A DNA stretch of 64,000 bases from JAVJRN01 sp040218415 (GCA_040218415.1 JAVJRN010000009.1:1-64000), one strand, 5' to 3'; counted from the first letter of the stretch, positions 54,134-63,516 are shown. A program made the numbers and translations. The notes: generated by a model not told the origin, from the sequence alone.

Positions 54134-55668
54134 TCTCTGATTATCTCAAACTCCACCCTCCTATTGAGTTTTCTGGTTTGCTCCTGCTCATTGCTGTATT
54201 TTGGCTGGCTACCGCCGTATCCTTTTCCATCAATTTTAGTCGTTGAGATACCTTGAGCAATCAAATATTTTTCAACGGCTAATACACGTTGTTCAGACAG
54301 CTTGGTATTGAGGCGTTCATTCCCAGTGTTATCCGTGTGCCCTTTCAAGAAAATACTCACTTCAGGATTTTCATTGAGCATTTCTACCACCAAGTCAAGT
54401 TCTGATTGTGTCCCTCCAACAAAGTTGGCCGTACCACGATGAAAGAGCACATTCTTCAATGTAATCACATTGCCTTGTAACAAAGGCTCTAACTCAACCT
54501 CTATAACACTAGCATTTCCATCCATTAAATCATTAGAGCCAATTTTTCTCGACTCAGAAAGGTAACCTTTGGACTTAAATTCAATCTTGATTTGCTGCCC
54601 ATCAGCTAATTCATTTAATACGAAAAAGTCACCATTCATGGGTAGCTTAACAGTATCCTTATCCTCAAAATAAAATGCTTTCCCTTCAATCGGAGATTTG
54701 GTTGCAGCATCCTTCAGACTAAACATGATTGAATACTGTGATGGCTCAATTTCAGCTACCAATTGGATGGAATCTATTTCAGCTGGCAATATTTCGGCTT
54801 TAATTCTTATTTTGTTGATATCTCCATATCCATCGCTGTTTGTCGTAGATATGTAATAAGCAAAGTCATCATCTTGAAAGAAAACCAAAGAGGTTTCAGA
54901 ACCCTCGGTATTCACTGGGGATCCGAGGTTAGTCGGTTTTGACCAGTTTCTCCAACTTTCGTCTAATCTTTTACTCATGTAAAGATCCATCCCACCGAAA
55001 CCGCCTTCCCTATTGGATGCAAAAATCAAAGTCTTGTTATCTGCGGCTAAAAATGGGCTGATTTCTTGAAATTCCGTGTTGATATCAAATCCCAATCCCT
55101 GCAGCATCGTCCACTTACCCCTCTCCTTCATTGATACATAAATATCTTCAACACCATATCCATTTAACTTTTGCGCACTTATTAATAAATAATTGCCGTC
55201 TGCCGAAATATGGCCAGTCTGCATAGGTGCGAGATTATCCAAATTCTCTATAGACAGTACCCTATCCGGTTGGTTATTTTTTATGGGGACTATTTCGGAA
55301 TAATATCTTCCTCGCTCATATTTAGTGGCATTTATCAGAATTCGATTGTCCGTGAGTGAAGAACCCGAGGTGGTCAAATATTTATTATCAGAATATATTT
55401 TACCAGCCACATTATTCGCCACCGACAAAATTAAGCTGCGACCATTCTTATCACTAGCTCCACCCGCTTCTCTTGTAAAAAGTAAGCGATGATTGAAGCG
55501 ATCTAACGCCAAAAAGTCTTCGTTTTGAGGAGTGTTGAACTCTTTTAAAGGCTCAGGTTCCCCAAAAAATGTGATTTGTGCCTTCACAACAATAGTCATC
55601 ACCAACCATAAAAGAAGGCTCAGATAAATACGGTTATTAATATTTTTAGTTTTTTTTAGACTATTCAC
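54130..55668 (-). CDS. OmpA-family protein with PD40 propeller
   Basis: A 512-residue envelope protein. Signal peptide (about 1-31), then a PD40-type beta-propeller (about 50-290, with SADGNYLLISAQ and LIFASNREGGFGGMDLYMSK). A short beta domain (about 300-385) precedes a C-terminal OmpA domain (400-512) with the peptidoglycan-binding LKGHTDNTGNERLN and LSEQRV stretches. It should tether the outer membrane to the cell wall. The type resembles proteins of gliding and secretion machineries, but no por/gld gene is nearby. It shares 4 bases at its stop with ggt. Confidence 0.88.
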   Translation of the reverse strand: MNSLKKTKNINNRIYLSLLLWLVMTIVVKAQITFFGEPEPLKEFNTPQNEDFLALDRFNHRLLFTREAGGASDKNGRSLILSVANNVAGKIYSDNKYLTTSGSSLTDNRILINATKYERGRYYSEIVPIKNNQPDRVLSIENLDNLAPMQTGHISADGNYLLISAQKLNGYGVEDIYVSMKERGKWTMLQGLGFDINTEFQEISPFLAADNKTLIFASNREGGFGGMDLYMSKRLDESWRNWSKPTNLGSPVNTEGSETSLVFFQDDDFAYYISTTNSDGYGDINKIRIKAEILPAEIDSIQLVAEIEPSQYSIMFSLKDAATKSPIEGKAFYFEDKDTVKLPMNGDFFVLNELADGQQIKIEFKSKGYLSESRKIGSNDLMDGNASVIEVELEPLLQGNVITLKNVLFHRGTANFVGGTQSELDLVVEMLNENPEVSIFLKGHTDNTGNERLNTKLSEQRVLAVEKYLIAQGISTTKIDGKGYGGSQPKYSNEQEQTRKLNRRVEFEIIRD

Positions 55669-55766
55669 TTTTTTATATGATTAATACAGTATAATATTGT
55701 GTTATACGAAGTTGATACTCTTCAAGAAGATAATACATGGTGTGGTGACGAAAGGGCTCTGATTTA

Positions 55767-56375
55767 TCAGAGCTTTTTCTTTTTACTTACCCAGCGGTTA
55801 TTGTCAATGTAAAACCGCCAAGGCAAAAGTGCATCTTCTTCTGCATATCCAATGCCAATTCTAACATCTGTTACCATTTCAAAAACTTCACTGACATTTT
55901 TGCTTGCTATCCATATGTCTGTGCCTGTTAAATCCGTACCCGTTTGATGCTTCGTTATGGCCAAAGATTGCGCAAGTACTCCAGGCCCAGCACCCAGATT
56001 GACCTTTCCTTCTCTTCTTTCTTTCATTATTTCAACCCCCGACACAGGCTCTATGCCACGTATGAGCACTGCATCTGCCAGACCTTTTGTGTTGGTCACA
56101 ATATTGAATAAGTGATGAATTCCATAGCAGAGATATATGTAAGCAATACCACCCTCTTGATACATAATTTCCGTTCTTTTGGTTCTTTTCAAAAATGCAT
56201 GACATGCTTTATCACATCTTCCATCGTATGCTTCGGTTTCTACAATTTTACCAGCTGTCAACTCACCATTTTTATGAGTAAAAAGATATTTTCCCAATAA
56301 ATCTTGTGCTATTTCAACTACATTCGGCCTTAAGTAAAACGACCTTGGAAGTTTTGCGTAAGAAACATTATTCAT
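55767..56375 (-). CDS. DNA-3-methyladenine glycosylase (AAG/MPG family)
   Basis: A 202-residue base-excision enzyme removing alkylated purines. The conserved ETEAYDGRCDKACHAF near 47-62 holds the general-base glutamate, and MYQEGGIAYIYLCYGIHHLFNIVT is the family core. NLGAGPGVLAQSLAI and the C-terminal RIGIGYAEEDALLPWRF complete it. Length is normal. Its final lysine-rich codons and stop form a small hairpin. Confidence 0.95.
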   Translation of the reverse strand: MNNVSYAKLPRSFYLRPNVVEIAQDLLGKYLFTHKNGELTAGKIVETEAYDGRCDKACHAFLKRTKRTEIMYQEGGIAYIYLCYGIHHLFNIVTNTKGLADAVLIRGIEPVSGVEIMKERREGKVNLGAGPGVLAQSLAITKHQTGTDLTGTDIWIASKNVSEVFEMVTDVRIGIGYAEEDALLPWRFYIDNNRWVSKKKKL

Positions 56376-56474
56376 ATTCTATAAAATCAAAAAACAGATC
56401 AAAAAAATAAGTAATCAATCTTCGTTCGAAAATAGATTTTTCCGATTGGCTACTTATTTACAAAACACAACAAC

Positions 56475-57335
56475 ATGAAAAGTTTAAAATTAGCAGTTAT
56501 CGCACTCTTTGTTACATTTTCAGGGTTTGCACAAATCAACTTACCACAAGCCAGTCCGGCAGGAACAGTAATCAGCAATGTAGGATTAACTGAAGTTACC
56601 ATTGATTATTTCAGACCGAAGGTAAAAGGTCGCCAAATATTTGGAACGGGTGAACAATATCTTGAGCAATATGGCAACTTATGGAGAACAGGAGCCAATA
56701 GCGGATCGTTATTAGGCCTTGATGGAAAAGCGACCATTGCTGGAGTCGAAGTACCTGCTGGCACTTACCAAATCTTATCCATTCCTGGAAAAGACGAGTG
56801 GACAGTGATCATCTACGATGGCAGTATTGGTGGCAATATGAATGCCTACGAAGAAAGTAAAGCACTAGTGAAAGCCAAAGTAAAGCCTACTAAACTGAGC
56901 AATACTGTTGAAACGATGACCTTTAATATCAGTGACATCAGCGAAGACAACACGGCCGCCAATATTGAACTTCAATGGGCGGATGTATCAGTTAAAGTAC
57001 CAATGACTGTTTCGTTTGAAGAAGAGGTGATGGCACAAATCAAAGCCAATACACAAGTAGATCCTCAAAATTATGTGCAAGCGGCTAACTACTACTTGAG
57101 CACTGATAAGGATCTTAATCAAGCATTGGAGTGGATGAATAAATATTTAGCTGTAGGAGAAAATAGTAAGCAATTTTGGAATGTACATACCAAAGCGCGC
57201 ATACTCGCTAAACTGGGTAATAAGAAAGAAGCGATAGCTACAGCAAAAAGCTCTATGGAAATGGCCAAAACAAACGAAGGTGGAGACTTTGGCTATGTTA
57301 AAAGAAACAAAGACTTGATTGCCTCCTTGAAATAA
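56475..57335 (+). CDS. DUF2911 family exported protein
   Basis: A 286-residue protein with a signal peptide (1-19, SGFAQ). A DUF2911 domain spans about 22-185, with SPAGTVISNVGLTEVTIDYFRP, GRQIFGTGEQY, GNLWRTGANSG and GTYQILSIPGKDEWTVI. The C-terminal 90 residues look like a TPR pair (NYYLSTDKDLNQALEWMNKYL). The family is found mainly in Bacteroidota and is expressed in the periplasm or secreted; its function is unknown. It has a clear terminator. Confidence 0.92.
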   Translation: MKSLKLAVIALFVTFSGFAQINLPQASPAGTVISNVGLTEVTIDYFRPKVKGRQIFGTGEQYLEQYGNLWRTGANSGSLLGLDGKATIAGVEVPAGTYQILSIPGKDEWTVIIYDGSIGGNMNAYEESKALVKAKVKPTKLSNTVETMTFNISDISEDNTAANIELQWADVSVKVPMTVSFEEEVMAQIKANTQVDPQNYVQAANYYLSTDKDLNQALEWMNKYLAVGENSKQFWNVHTKARILAKLGNKKEAIATAKSSMEMAKTNEGGDFGYVKRNKDLIASLK

Positions 57336-57357
57336 GGCAGTGCATTGCATCATATCG

Positions 57358-57387
57358 AAAGACCTGACCGAAAATCAGGTCTTTTTT
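57358..57387 (+). terminator. Intrinsic terminator after the DUF2911 gene
   Basis: AAAGACCTGA, a 7-base loop and TCAGGTCTTT form a 10-bp stem followed by T. It is 22 bases past the stop. Confidence 0.92.
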
Positions 57388-57440
57388 TATGGATTTAAAA
57401 CTTTGTGAACTACAAGATGTTCCCAAAATAAAAAGAAACT

Positions 57441-57605
57441 ATGTTCGGATTATTCAAAAAAGAAACTGAAAAAGAGAAACTTCAGAAAAAATATAAGCAA
57501 CTATTGGAAGAAGCGTACAAGCTTTCAAGCACCAACCGAAAAGCCAGTGACGCCAAGCAAGCGGAGGCTGATCAATTGATCAAAAAAATTGAATCTCTTC
57601 CTTAA
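57441..57605 (+). CDS. Lacal_2735-type small protein
   Basis: A 54-residue gene with ATG at 57441, starting MFGLFKKETEKEKLQKKYKQ. Three short helices follow with LLEEAYKLSSTNRKASDAKQ, the core of the Lacal_2735 family, which is common and conserved in Bacteroidota and has no known function. It is acidic/basic mixed, soluble and coiled-coil-like. It lies between the DUF2911 terminator and the structured intergenic element. Confidence 0.88.
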   Translation: MFGLFKKETEKEKLQKKYKQLLEEAYKLSSTNRKASDAKQAEADQLIKKIESLP

Positions 57606-57997
57606 GTCTCTAGTAATAGTTTCCATGTTCATCCCTTTTAAGTCCTTTTGCCGGACAGGCCCATACTTTCTGCCTTGATGCAGAAAGTATGCAAAGAAAT
57701 CAAGGCTGTGTATAAATTTCTGAAATTCAGACTGTTCGTACAATGAATCCCAAATCGCACCGGCGACCCGGTCGCTTCGCTCAAACAGGGGATTCAATTT
57801 TGAATATCATGGTCTGAATTTCTTGTCGAAATTTCTCCAAGGCCGATCGAAAACCTCAAAATCTTTGCTTTAACCCATTTTTAAGGTCTTAATATGCTCA
57901 TTTAATAAGTCCAAAACGCATTTTAATTCATTTTAAGTAGCTTTCTATTGCTGAAATCAATTATCCAGAATACCCTAAACTTTATTGGAAATGACTT
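57606..57997. other. Structured intergenic element (nested stems, possible pseudoknot)
   Basis: Between the Lacal_2735-type gene and the convergent symporter gene lies a strongly structured segment, 57662-57822. First is a 12-bp perfect hairpin (57662-57673 with 57680-57691). Its loop CTTGAT can pair with ATCAAG at 57699-57704. Then come three nested stems: GAAATTCAGAC/GTCTGAATTTC (57722-57732 with 57812-57822), TGAATCCC/GGGATTCA (57744-57751 with 57789-57796) and GCGAC/GTCGC (57763-57767 with 57771-57775). It may be a non-coding RNA or an interspersed repeat. A minus-strand frame across it looks spurious. Confidence 0.55.
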
Positions 57998-59698
57998 TTA
58001 TGACTTTGAACTCGGTTTTGGTATTAGCATTTGAATAATCAAACTTAGGATTATAGTGATAAAGCAGCCAATAGCATTGTACCATAAATAACCTAGTGTA
58101 ATTACTTCAGCTAAGGTCAGAAAGTGAAATACAAAAACTGCCGTTTGAGCGACCAAAGCCGCGTAAAAAACGGCATTTCCTTTTACTTTTTTGAAGAAAA
58201 AAGCCACCAAAAATATACCGAGAATGGTGCCATAAAATATCGATCCCACGATATTTACCGCCTCAATGAGATTTTCTGAGTTTTTGGCCAATACCGCAAA
58301 TGATATAGCTATAACTCCCCAACCAAGGGTTAAATATTTTGAAGTGTTCAAATAGTGCGTATCACTTCCCCCTTTCTGTACCAGCCGCTTATAAAAATCA
58401 ATAGAAGTGGTGCTTGCTAGTGCATTCAGCTCTGAGGATGTAGAAGACATGGCTGCAGAGAAAATCACTGCGATCAATAGGCCGATGACTCCATGTGGTA
58501 AATAATTTAGAATAAAGGTGAGAAAAACGTAATCAGCATCCTTGGTTTCTATTTCAGGATCCATTTTGGTGATCAAACCCTTTACCTTTTCTCTGGTGGC
58601 GATCGACGCTTGATCCAGACTAGACAATTCGTCTCCCAATTCCTTTTGCGCTGATTCATCTGCCTTGGCAAAAGAGATCGCCAATTCTCGCCTTTGATCG
58701 GTAAGGTTATCATATTCCTGCTCAAGCGCTAAATATTCGGTGTTGTACTGAGAGTCTTTGAGCAACTGCACAGAAGCTTCCTTGAAATGAACCGGTGGCT
58801 GATGAAATAAATAAAACACATACGCCATAACCCCTACAAATAGGATAAAGAATTGCATAGGGATTTTGAATACGGCATTAAACATCAAACCCATACGACT
58901 TTCCCTGACATTTTGACCTCCAAGGTAGCGCTGTACTTGCGACTGATCCGTACCAAAGTAAGCAAGTGCCAAAAACAACCCACCAGTAATTCCTGACCAG
59001 AAGGTGTAGCGCTTCTCGAAATTCAAGTCAAAATCGACCGCATTCATTTTGTCTAACCGGCTCGCAATACTCACGGCTTCTCCAAACGTGACATAATCTG
59101 ATATATATCCAATCATCATGAAAAAGGCAGCCGTCATACCAGCCATAATTACAGCCATTTGATGCTTTTGTGTGATACTCACTGCTCGCGTTCCTCCAGA
59201 TACTGTATAAATAATGACCAATATACCAGTGATCAATATGGTCATGGTGAGATTCCACCCAAGAATAGAAGATATAATAATGGCAGGTGCGTAGATAGTA
59301 ATTCCCGCAGCAAGTCCTCTTTGCACGAGAAACAGAAAAGCACTTAATAGCCTCGTTTTTAAGTCGAATCGGTTTTCTAAAAACTCGTAGGCAGTATATA
59401 CTTTTAGCTTATAAAAAATAGGAATAAAAACCGTGGAAACGATAATCAGCGCTATCGGCAGGCCAAAATAGTTTTGAACGAAACCCATCCCACTCTCGTA
59501 AGCTTGGCCTGGTGTGGAAATGAAAGTAACCGCGCTGGCTTGAGTTGCCATCACTGATAAACCAATAGTCCCCCATTTCATTGACTTATCTCCTAAAAGG
59601 TAGCCTTCAATATTGTGTTGTCCCCTTGTTTTATAGACACCATAGCCAACAATGGTCAACAACGTTCCAAAAAGGACAATTAGGTCGAGGTAATTCAT
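57998..59698 (-). CDS. Sodium:solute symporter (SSS family)
   Basis: A 566-residue inner-membrane symporter with about 13 hydrophobic segments. Family stretches include MSVMATQASAVTFISTPGQAYESGMGF near 48-75, the helix VFSAAMSSTSSELNALAST (Na+ site serines) near 408 and YTVSGGTRAVSITQKHQ near 165. The large loop (about 290-385) is a charged coiled coil, longer than in PutP/SglT relatives. The solute may be a sugar or amino acid; this is not determinable. It is preceded on the same strand by the PIG-L deacetylase gene. Confidence 0.9.
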   Translation of the reverse strand: MNYLDLIVLFGTLLTIVGYGVYKTRGQHNIEGYLLGDKSMKWGTIGLSVMATQASAVTFISTPGQAYESGMGFVQNYFGLPIALIIVSTVFIPIFYKLKVYTAYEFLENRFDLKTRLLSAFLFLVQRGLAAGITIYAPAIIISSILGWNLTMTILITGILVIIYTVSGGTRAVSITQKHQMAVIMAGMTAAFFMMIGYISDYVTFGEAVSIASRLDKMNAVDFDLNFEKRYTFWSGITGGLFLALAYFGTDQSQVQRYLGGQNVRESRMGLMFNAVFKIPMQFFILFVGVMAYVFYLFHQPPVHFKEASVQLLKDSQYNTEYLALEQEYDNLTDQRRELAISFAKADESAQKELGDELSSLDQASIATREKVKGLITKMDPEIETKDADYVFLTFILNYLPHGVIGLLIAVIFSAAMSSTSSELNALASTTSIDFYKRLVQKGGSDTHYLNTSKYLTLGWGVIAISFAVLAKNSENLIEAVNIVGSIFYGTILGIFLVAFFFKKVKGNAVFYAALVAQTAVFVFHFLTLAEVITLGYLWYNAIGCFITIILSLIIQMLIPKPSSKS

Positions 59699-59839
59699 TA
59701 TTTCGTAGCGCCTTGAAAGTAAAAAATATCGTCTACAGGAAGGGAATCTGCCGTAGTTGATTTTTTAGAATTCCGATTATTCAAAAAGGGCATTGGGGTA
59801 AAATGCCATTCATTTACTTCACTGCACATTGTCTTTGGG

Positions 59840-62323
59840 TTAATTATTGGGTTGTTTCAAAGCAAGAATATTGGCCAATAGCTTATAAGCTCCGGGTACA
59901 CCTGCGGGTAATTCTCTGAAAAAGGAAAGCCCTGTATAAACGTAATAGCCTTTTCCATGCTTGGCTATCAACAAGCTGCCTTTTTTCTCTTCTTCTCCAG
60001 GATCGTTCATTTTAAGTATTGGCTCAAATTCTGCCGACCATTCGTCAGGGAAATAGAGACCTCTTTCTTGTACCCAATTTTCGAAATCTTGTTTAGAAAT
60101 TTTATTTGGGCGGTTCACCACGGGATGAGCGGTATTGATAATTTCTACGGGCGCTTCTTCCACAGAGACTCGATCTCTGGAAATTTTCAATGAGTATGGC
60201 GCCAGTTCGTCCGTGACTGTGCCGTAAGTATTGTACTGAATGACTACCGTACCTCCGGCTTTGGCATAATCGAAAAGTTCCTGATTTTTAAAGGTCATCC
60301 ATTCATGAACGTTGAATGCTCGAATGCCCACCATGACGGCATCATATTGCTGTAAGTTCTCAGCGACAATATCATCTTTATCAAGCAAAACGACTTCATA
60401 GCCGATTTGAGACAATGCTTCGGGTACCTGATCGCCGGCTCCCATGATATAAGCGATTTTGGGTGCGCCTATTTTTAAATCAATTTTCGTGATGTCAATG
60501 GTAGCTTCGGGAAAGAGTACCTGATTTGGAATGTGATCATAGGCTATCTTGGTAATTCCTTTGGTATAAGTTCCCGATGCTGTAACCGCTTCCACTGCCA
60601 GTTGGCCAATAGACGTTCGCTTTGGAGGCGTGATATCAAAGGCATATACTTTTTCCTCATTCCTGATTTTACTATCAAAAGGTTGAGATTCTGGTGACGA
60701 TTTCCATCCTTTGGGTAGCTTCACTTTCAGTTGCCCTGATAAATTATCTATGCCGGAAGTCACCCGCACATTCACTGTTTTCGGCGCTTCATTGCCAAAT
60801 ATCAATGAGGCTGTTTCTATGTTTACCATGACCTCAGGTGTCAAACCTATCGGCTGGGTAACCTCCCCTTTTACTCTGTCAGTGGTTTTAAAAACGATTG
60901 GCAAAGTTTGGTCAATATACTGATCCGCAATTTTAAGGGTGACTCTGGCATGAAACAAAGGATCATTTTCTGGCTTCCCTATGAGGCGCTGATCTGTCAC
61001 ATTGTACATGCCCAAAGTGCCTTTTTTTTGTAACCAGTAAGGTTGAGATAATGGCAGGCCGGAAGGAACGGCGAATTGAAACTCTTGGATATATGGTTTA
61101 TTATCTTCTAACAACACATTTTCCGTGATCAATTCGTTTTGCAACGAAAAGTCTATTAAAGTCAATTGTATTTTTTGGTCGGATCGATTAACTGCTTCCA
61201 ATTCAATTTTGATAGAATCACCTGTTGAGAAATACATTTCATCCGTTCGTGCCTCTAAGTACAGGCCGGAAGCCAGAACGATCAACTCGTTTACTTCTGT
61301 AATTTTCACTTCCTTCCAGTATTGATCCGGCAATTGGAGTAAGGAACGTCTTACCTCCAGTAAGTAAGGGACAATAGCTCCAGGCTTTTGAATATCAAAG
61401 TTATTCAAACACTTGTCGATGGCTGCTTGAACTTTTTCAGCATTTTCTATTCTATTCCATGTGAAATCTAATCCTTCAAAAAGGTCTTGACTTTCTACTC
61501 CACCCCATTGCTTGAGATATTCGTTTTCCACGCCACGCGATCCTGATTGTCCAAATCCTTGGCTTTTATGAGAACTTCTGCTTTTTGCGGCAATTTCCGT
61601 ATAAGATTCGCCGAGCAATGGGTCATATCCGCCCACATCTACCATGACGAATTCAGAAGGGTCAAACTCTTTCCCAGATCGGCGATAAGACCAGCGGCCC
61701 GTATTCCAAAATATTTTCTTTGGAGACCAAGGGTCTACCAATGCGAGCTGCTCTTTGTATACAGTACTGTCGCCCGCTTTTTCAAAAGCTTCCATGCCGA
61801 GAATAGCCGACGCTGTATGGTGACCATGCGTAACACCCGGCTCCTGACTAAATCGAGTGATCACGATATCGGGCCGAAAATTTCTATAAACCCAAATGAA
61901 ATCCGCGAGGACTTTGTCTTTATTCCAGACATTGAATGTTTCGTCAGGATGCTTGGAGTAACCAAAATCAGTCGCTCGACTAAAATACTGTGCTCCCCCA
62001 TCGATGCTTCTAGCTCTTAAAAGTTCTTGGGTACGTATGACGCCAAGTTCTTCTTTAATCTCTACGCCGATTAAATTTTGACCTCCATCTCCCCTAGTTG
62101 CTGAAAGATAGCCCGTACGTAAATGCTTTCCCTTGGCAAAATAGGTGATTAGCTGGGTGTTTTCATCATCTGGGTGCGCCGCTACGTAGAGAACAGAACC
62201 GACCGTATTGAGCTGCTGAAGTTTGGCGTAGATATCTCCTGGTTTATAGCCGTTTTTTACTTGTGCACCCACTGAAAAGATGGTCAAATGAGCGATAATC
62301 GTAATTGCAATACTTCGAATCAT
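59840..62323 (-). CDS. Large exported PIG-L family deacetylase
   Basis: An 827-residue protein with a signal peptide (about 1-20, SVGAQ). The PIG-L/LmbE zinc hydrolase domain (about 35-260) carries AHPDDE and VTHGHHTASA as metal ligands. Beta-rich domains follow (about 340-600), and a C-terminal Rossmann-like, class I amidotransferase-type domain (about 610-820) has YDAVMVGIRAFN and GGTVVIQYNT. It would remove N-acetyl groups from GlcNAc-type sugars outside the cytoplasm. It is far larger than the cytosolic bacillithiol deacetylase BshB. The downstream symporter may import a released product. Confidence 0.87.
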   Translation of the reverse strand: MIRSIAITIIAHLTIFSVGAQVKNGYKPGDIYAKLQQLNTVGSVLYVAAHPDDENTQLITYFAKGKHLRTGYLSATRGDGGQNLIGVEIKEELGVIRTQELLRARSIDGGAQYFSRATDFGYSKHPDETFNVWNKDKVLADFIWVYRNFRPDIVITRFSQEPGVTHGHHTASAILGMEAFEKAGDSTVYKEQLALVDPWSPKKIFWNTGRWSYRRSGKEFDPSEFVMVDVGGYDPLLGESYTEIAAKSRSSHKSQGFGQSGSRGVENEYLKQWGGVESQDLFEGLDFTWNRIENAEKVQAAIDKCLNNFDIQKPGAIVPYLLEVRRSLLQLPDQYWKEVKITEVNELIVLASGLYLEARTDEMYFSTGDSIKIELEAVNRSDQKIQLTLIDFSLQNELITENVLLEDNKPYIQEFQFAVPSGLPLSQPYWLQKKGTLGMYNVTDQRLIGKPENDPLFHARVTLKIADQYIDQTLPIVFKTTDRVKGEVTQPIGLTPEVMVNIETASLIFGNEAPKTVNVRVTSGIDNLSGQLKVKLPKGWKSSPESQPFDSKIRNEEKVYAFDITPPKRTSIGQLAVEAVTASGTYTKGITKIAYDHIPNQVLFPEATIDITKIDLKIGAPKIAYIMGAGDQVPEALSQIGYEVVLLDKDDIVAENLQQYDAVMVGIRAFNVHEWMTFKNQELFDYAKAGGTVVIQYNTYGTVTDELAPYSLKISRDRVSVEEAPVEIINTAHPVVNRPNKISKQDFENWVQERGLYFPDEWSAEFEPILKMNDPGEEEKKGSLLIAKHGKGYYVYTGLSFFRELPAGVPGAYKLLANILALKQPNN

Positions 62324-62835
62324 AAAACGAGAATTATTCTAATTGTAAACTATCCCTATTGGATTAGTTCTAGCAAAACCTGAAATCATCTCCCTTTTTT
62401 TGCTGAAAGGTCGATTTCATGTTTTAATGCCAGCCACGAAGAAAACCAATCTCAAGCTCAATTACCAGATAATAATTTCATGAGTGACTTACGCCTATTT
62501 CAGTGGCGTTTCGGGATTTTGTGTGGTGATGCTGTAATTATGGTTAAAAACATCTTCCCAATCAAAAAAGCCAATATGCTGAATTTTACTATCCTTGCCA
62601 TTCCGGTTAGCTCCGGATCTATTTTGCACCATCTTGTTTTAACCAAAATAATAAGACGGTGAAATCAGCATTGAAATCGTCTTTACGAAATAGGATCGGA
62701 TTGAAAGGTTGTTTGTATTGAAGTAATCTCATCTTTCCAGCAGTCTGCGTTAATTTGCTAATTTCTTCAATCTTAAAAAAATGATCATCGTATTGACTCT
62801 AGAGTGAATTTTTACAAGTAAACTCAGGTTACTAA
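62324..62835. other. Intergenic region before the relic frame
   Basis: No credible gene. A short frame at 62480-62662 has no family features. An imperfect inverted repeat (CACCATCTT near 62627, AAGACGGTG near 62653) is the only structure I noticed. Confidence 0.35.
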
Positions 62836-63063
62836 GCTGCAAATACGCTCATCACGAAAAGTGATCCCTCAACGTTAATAAAAAAAGATTTTTCAAGCCA
62901 AGAGAGCATTTTTGAAGCTCAACTTGATGGTAAAGAACTTCCAAAAGGCGAGATATGCTGGATGGATATTTTCAATTTTATCACGGATGGCGTGGCTTTT
63001 TTAAAAAAAGTCAAGCAGTCCAAGGATCAAATTTCCCCTTCATGTGCTCTTGATATTGGATGA
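62836..63063 (+). pseudogene. Possible gene relic overlapping the zinc-ribbon gene tail
   Basis: An open stretch of 75 codons, bounded by TAA at 62833-62835 and TGA at 63061-63063. It has protein-like composition (SIFEAQLDGKELPKGEIC, then WMDIFNFITDGVAFLKKV) but no ATG until codon 46. It may be the C-terminal remnant of a decayed gene or a small gene with a rare start. No family is recognised. The last 53 bases overlap the 3' end of the zinc-ribbon gene on the other strand. Confidence 0.25.
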
Positions 63064-63421
63064 TGATGACCTTTTGGACGGGTTGATTATCTGTTCGTGG
63101 TGGCCGGACTATAGGAGCAAACCCAAATTCATGGGAGAAGTAGTAGGTCAGTGAGCCTTCTTTATAAATAGAGGAAAAATACTGAAAAGAGAAACCTTGG
63201 TTTTCGAGCACGCTTCTCCTGACTGTAGCCTTCCCATCAGGGCATAGCACCTTTAGAATGGTTCGGTTCTTCCTGATTTGGCGATTTACCGCAGCGATGA
63301 CCCTTTCATTTTTCCGTTTATGCCTATTGTGAAACTGGGCGCGGCATTCCGTGCTGCAAAACTTCTTATCTATTCTTCCGGTCAATTGCTTTTCACAGGT
63401 TTTACAGGTGCCATTATCCAT
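63011..63421 (-). CDS. Zinc-ribbon protein next to the integrase
   Basis: A 136-residue protein with an N-terminal zinc ribbon: CKTCEKQL at 6-13 and FCSTECRAQFHNRHKRK at 21-37, giving four cysteines and possible histidines. A basic helix follows (about 38-55), then a beta-rich domain with SFQYFSSIYKEGSLTYYF. Bacteroidota have many such short treble-clef/ribbon proteins of unknown role. It is divergent from the integrase and shares with it a 95-base region with tandem repeats, so it could be a regulator of the same element. Confidence 0.75.
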   Translation of the reverse strand: MDNGTCKTCEKQLTGRIDKKFCSTECRAQFHNRHKRKNERVIAAVNRQIRKNRTILKVLCPDGKATVRRSVLENQGFSFQYFSSIYKEGSLTYYFSHEFGFAPIVRPPRTDNQPVQKVIIIQYQEHMKGKFDPWTA

Positions 63422-63424
63422 CTT

Positions 63425-63480
63425 ATTATACGTTTAGCTGATATTATACGTATTAATATACGTAACTATATGTATAATAA
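63425..63480. repeat. Tandem ATTATACGT repeats in the zinc-ribbon/integrase divergent region
   Basis: ATTATACGT occurs at 63425-63433 and 63443-63451, exactly 18 bases apart. A related AATATACGTA lies at 63455-63464 and a rough inverted copy (ATGTATAATAA) near 63470-63480. The first repeat begins 4 bases before the zinc-ribbon ATG. The spacing of nearly two helical turns fits protein binding to one face of the DNA. Confidence 0.5.
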
Positions 63481-63516
63481 TAAAGCTCTATTTTTATTTT
63501 TCGCGTTGTTTACCAG

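Noticed and set aside
55756..55785. Hairpin with T-run at the end of the methyladenine glycosylase gene
   Set aside because: The T-run lies on the plus strand and comes from the gene's lysine codons. No plus-strand transcript ends here, and the minus strand has no T-run after the stem.
57525..57797. A 90-codon minus-strand frame
   Set aside because: It overlaps the Lacal_2735-type gene and the structured element, and its sequence is dictated by the paired stems. I treat it as spurious.
59840..62323. Bacillithiol deacetylase BshB
   Set aside because: BshB is a small cytosolic protein. This one is exported and has 827 residues with added domains.
62480..62662. A 60-codon frame upstream of the PIG-L gene
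   Set aside because: No family features or start signal; composition is like the surrounding non-coding DNA.
63425..63480. CRISPR-like repeats
   Set aside because: The repeats are only nine bases, the spacers are about nine bases, and no cas gene is present.
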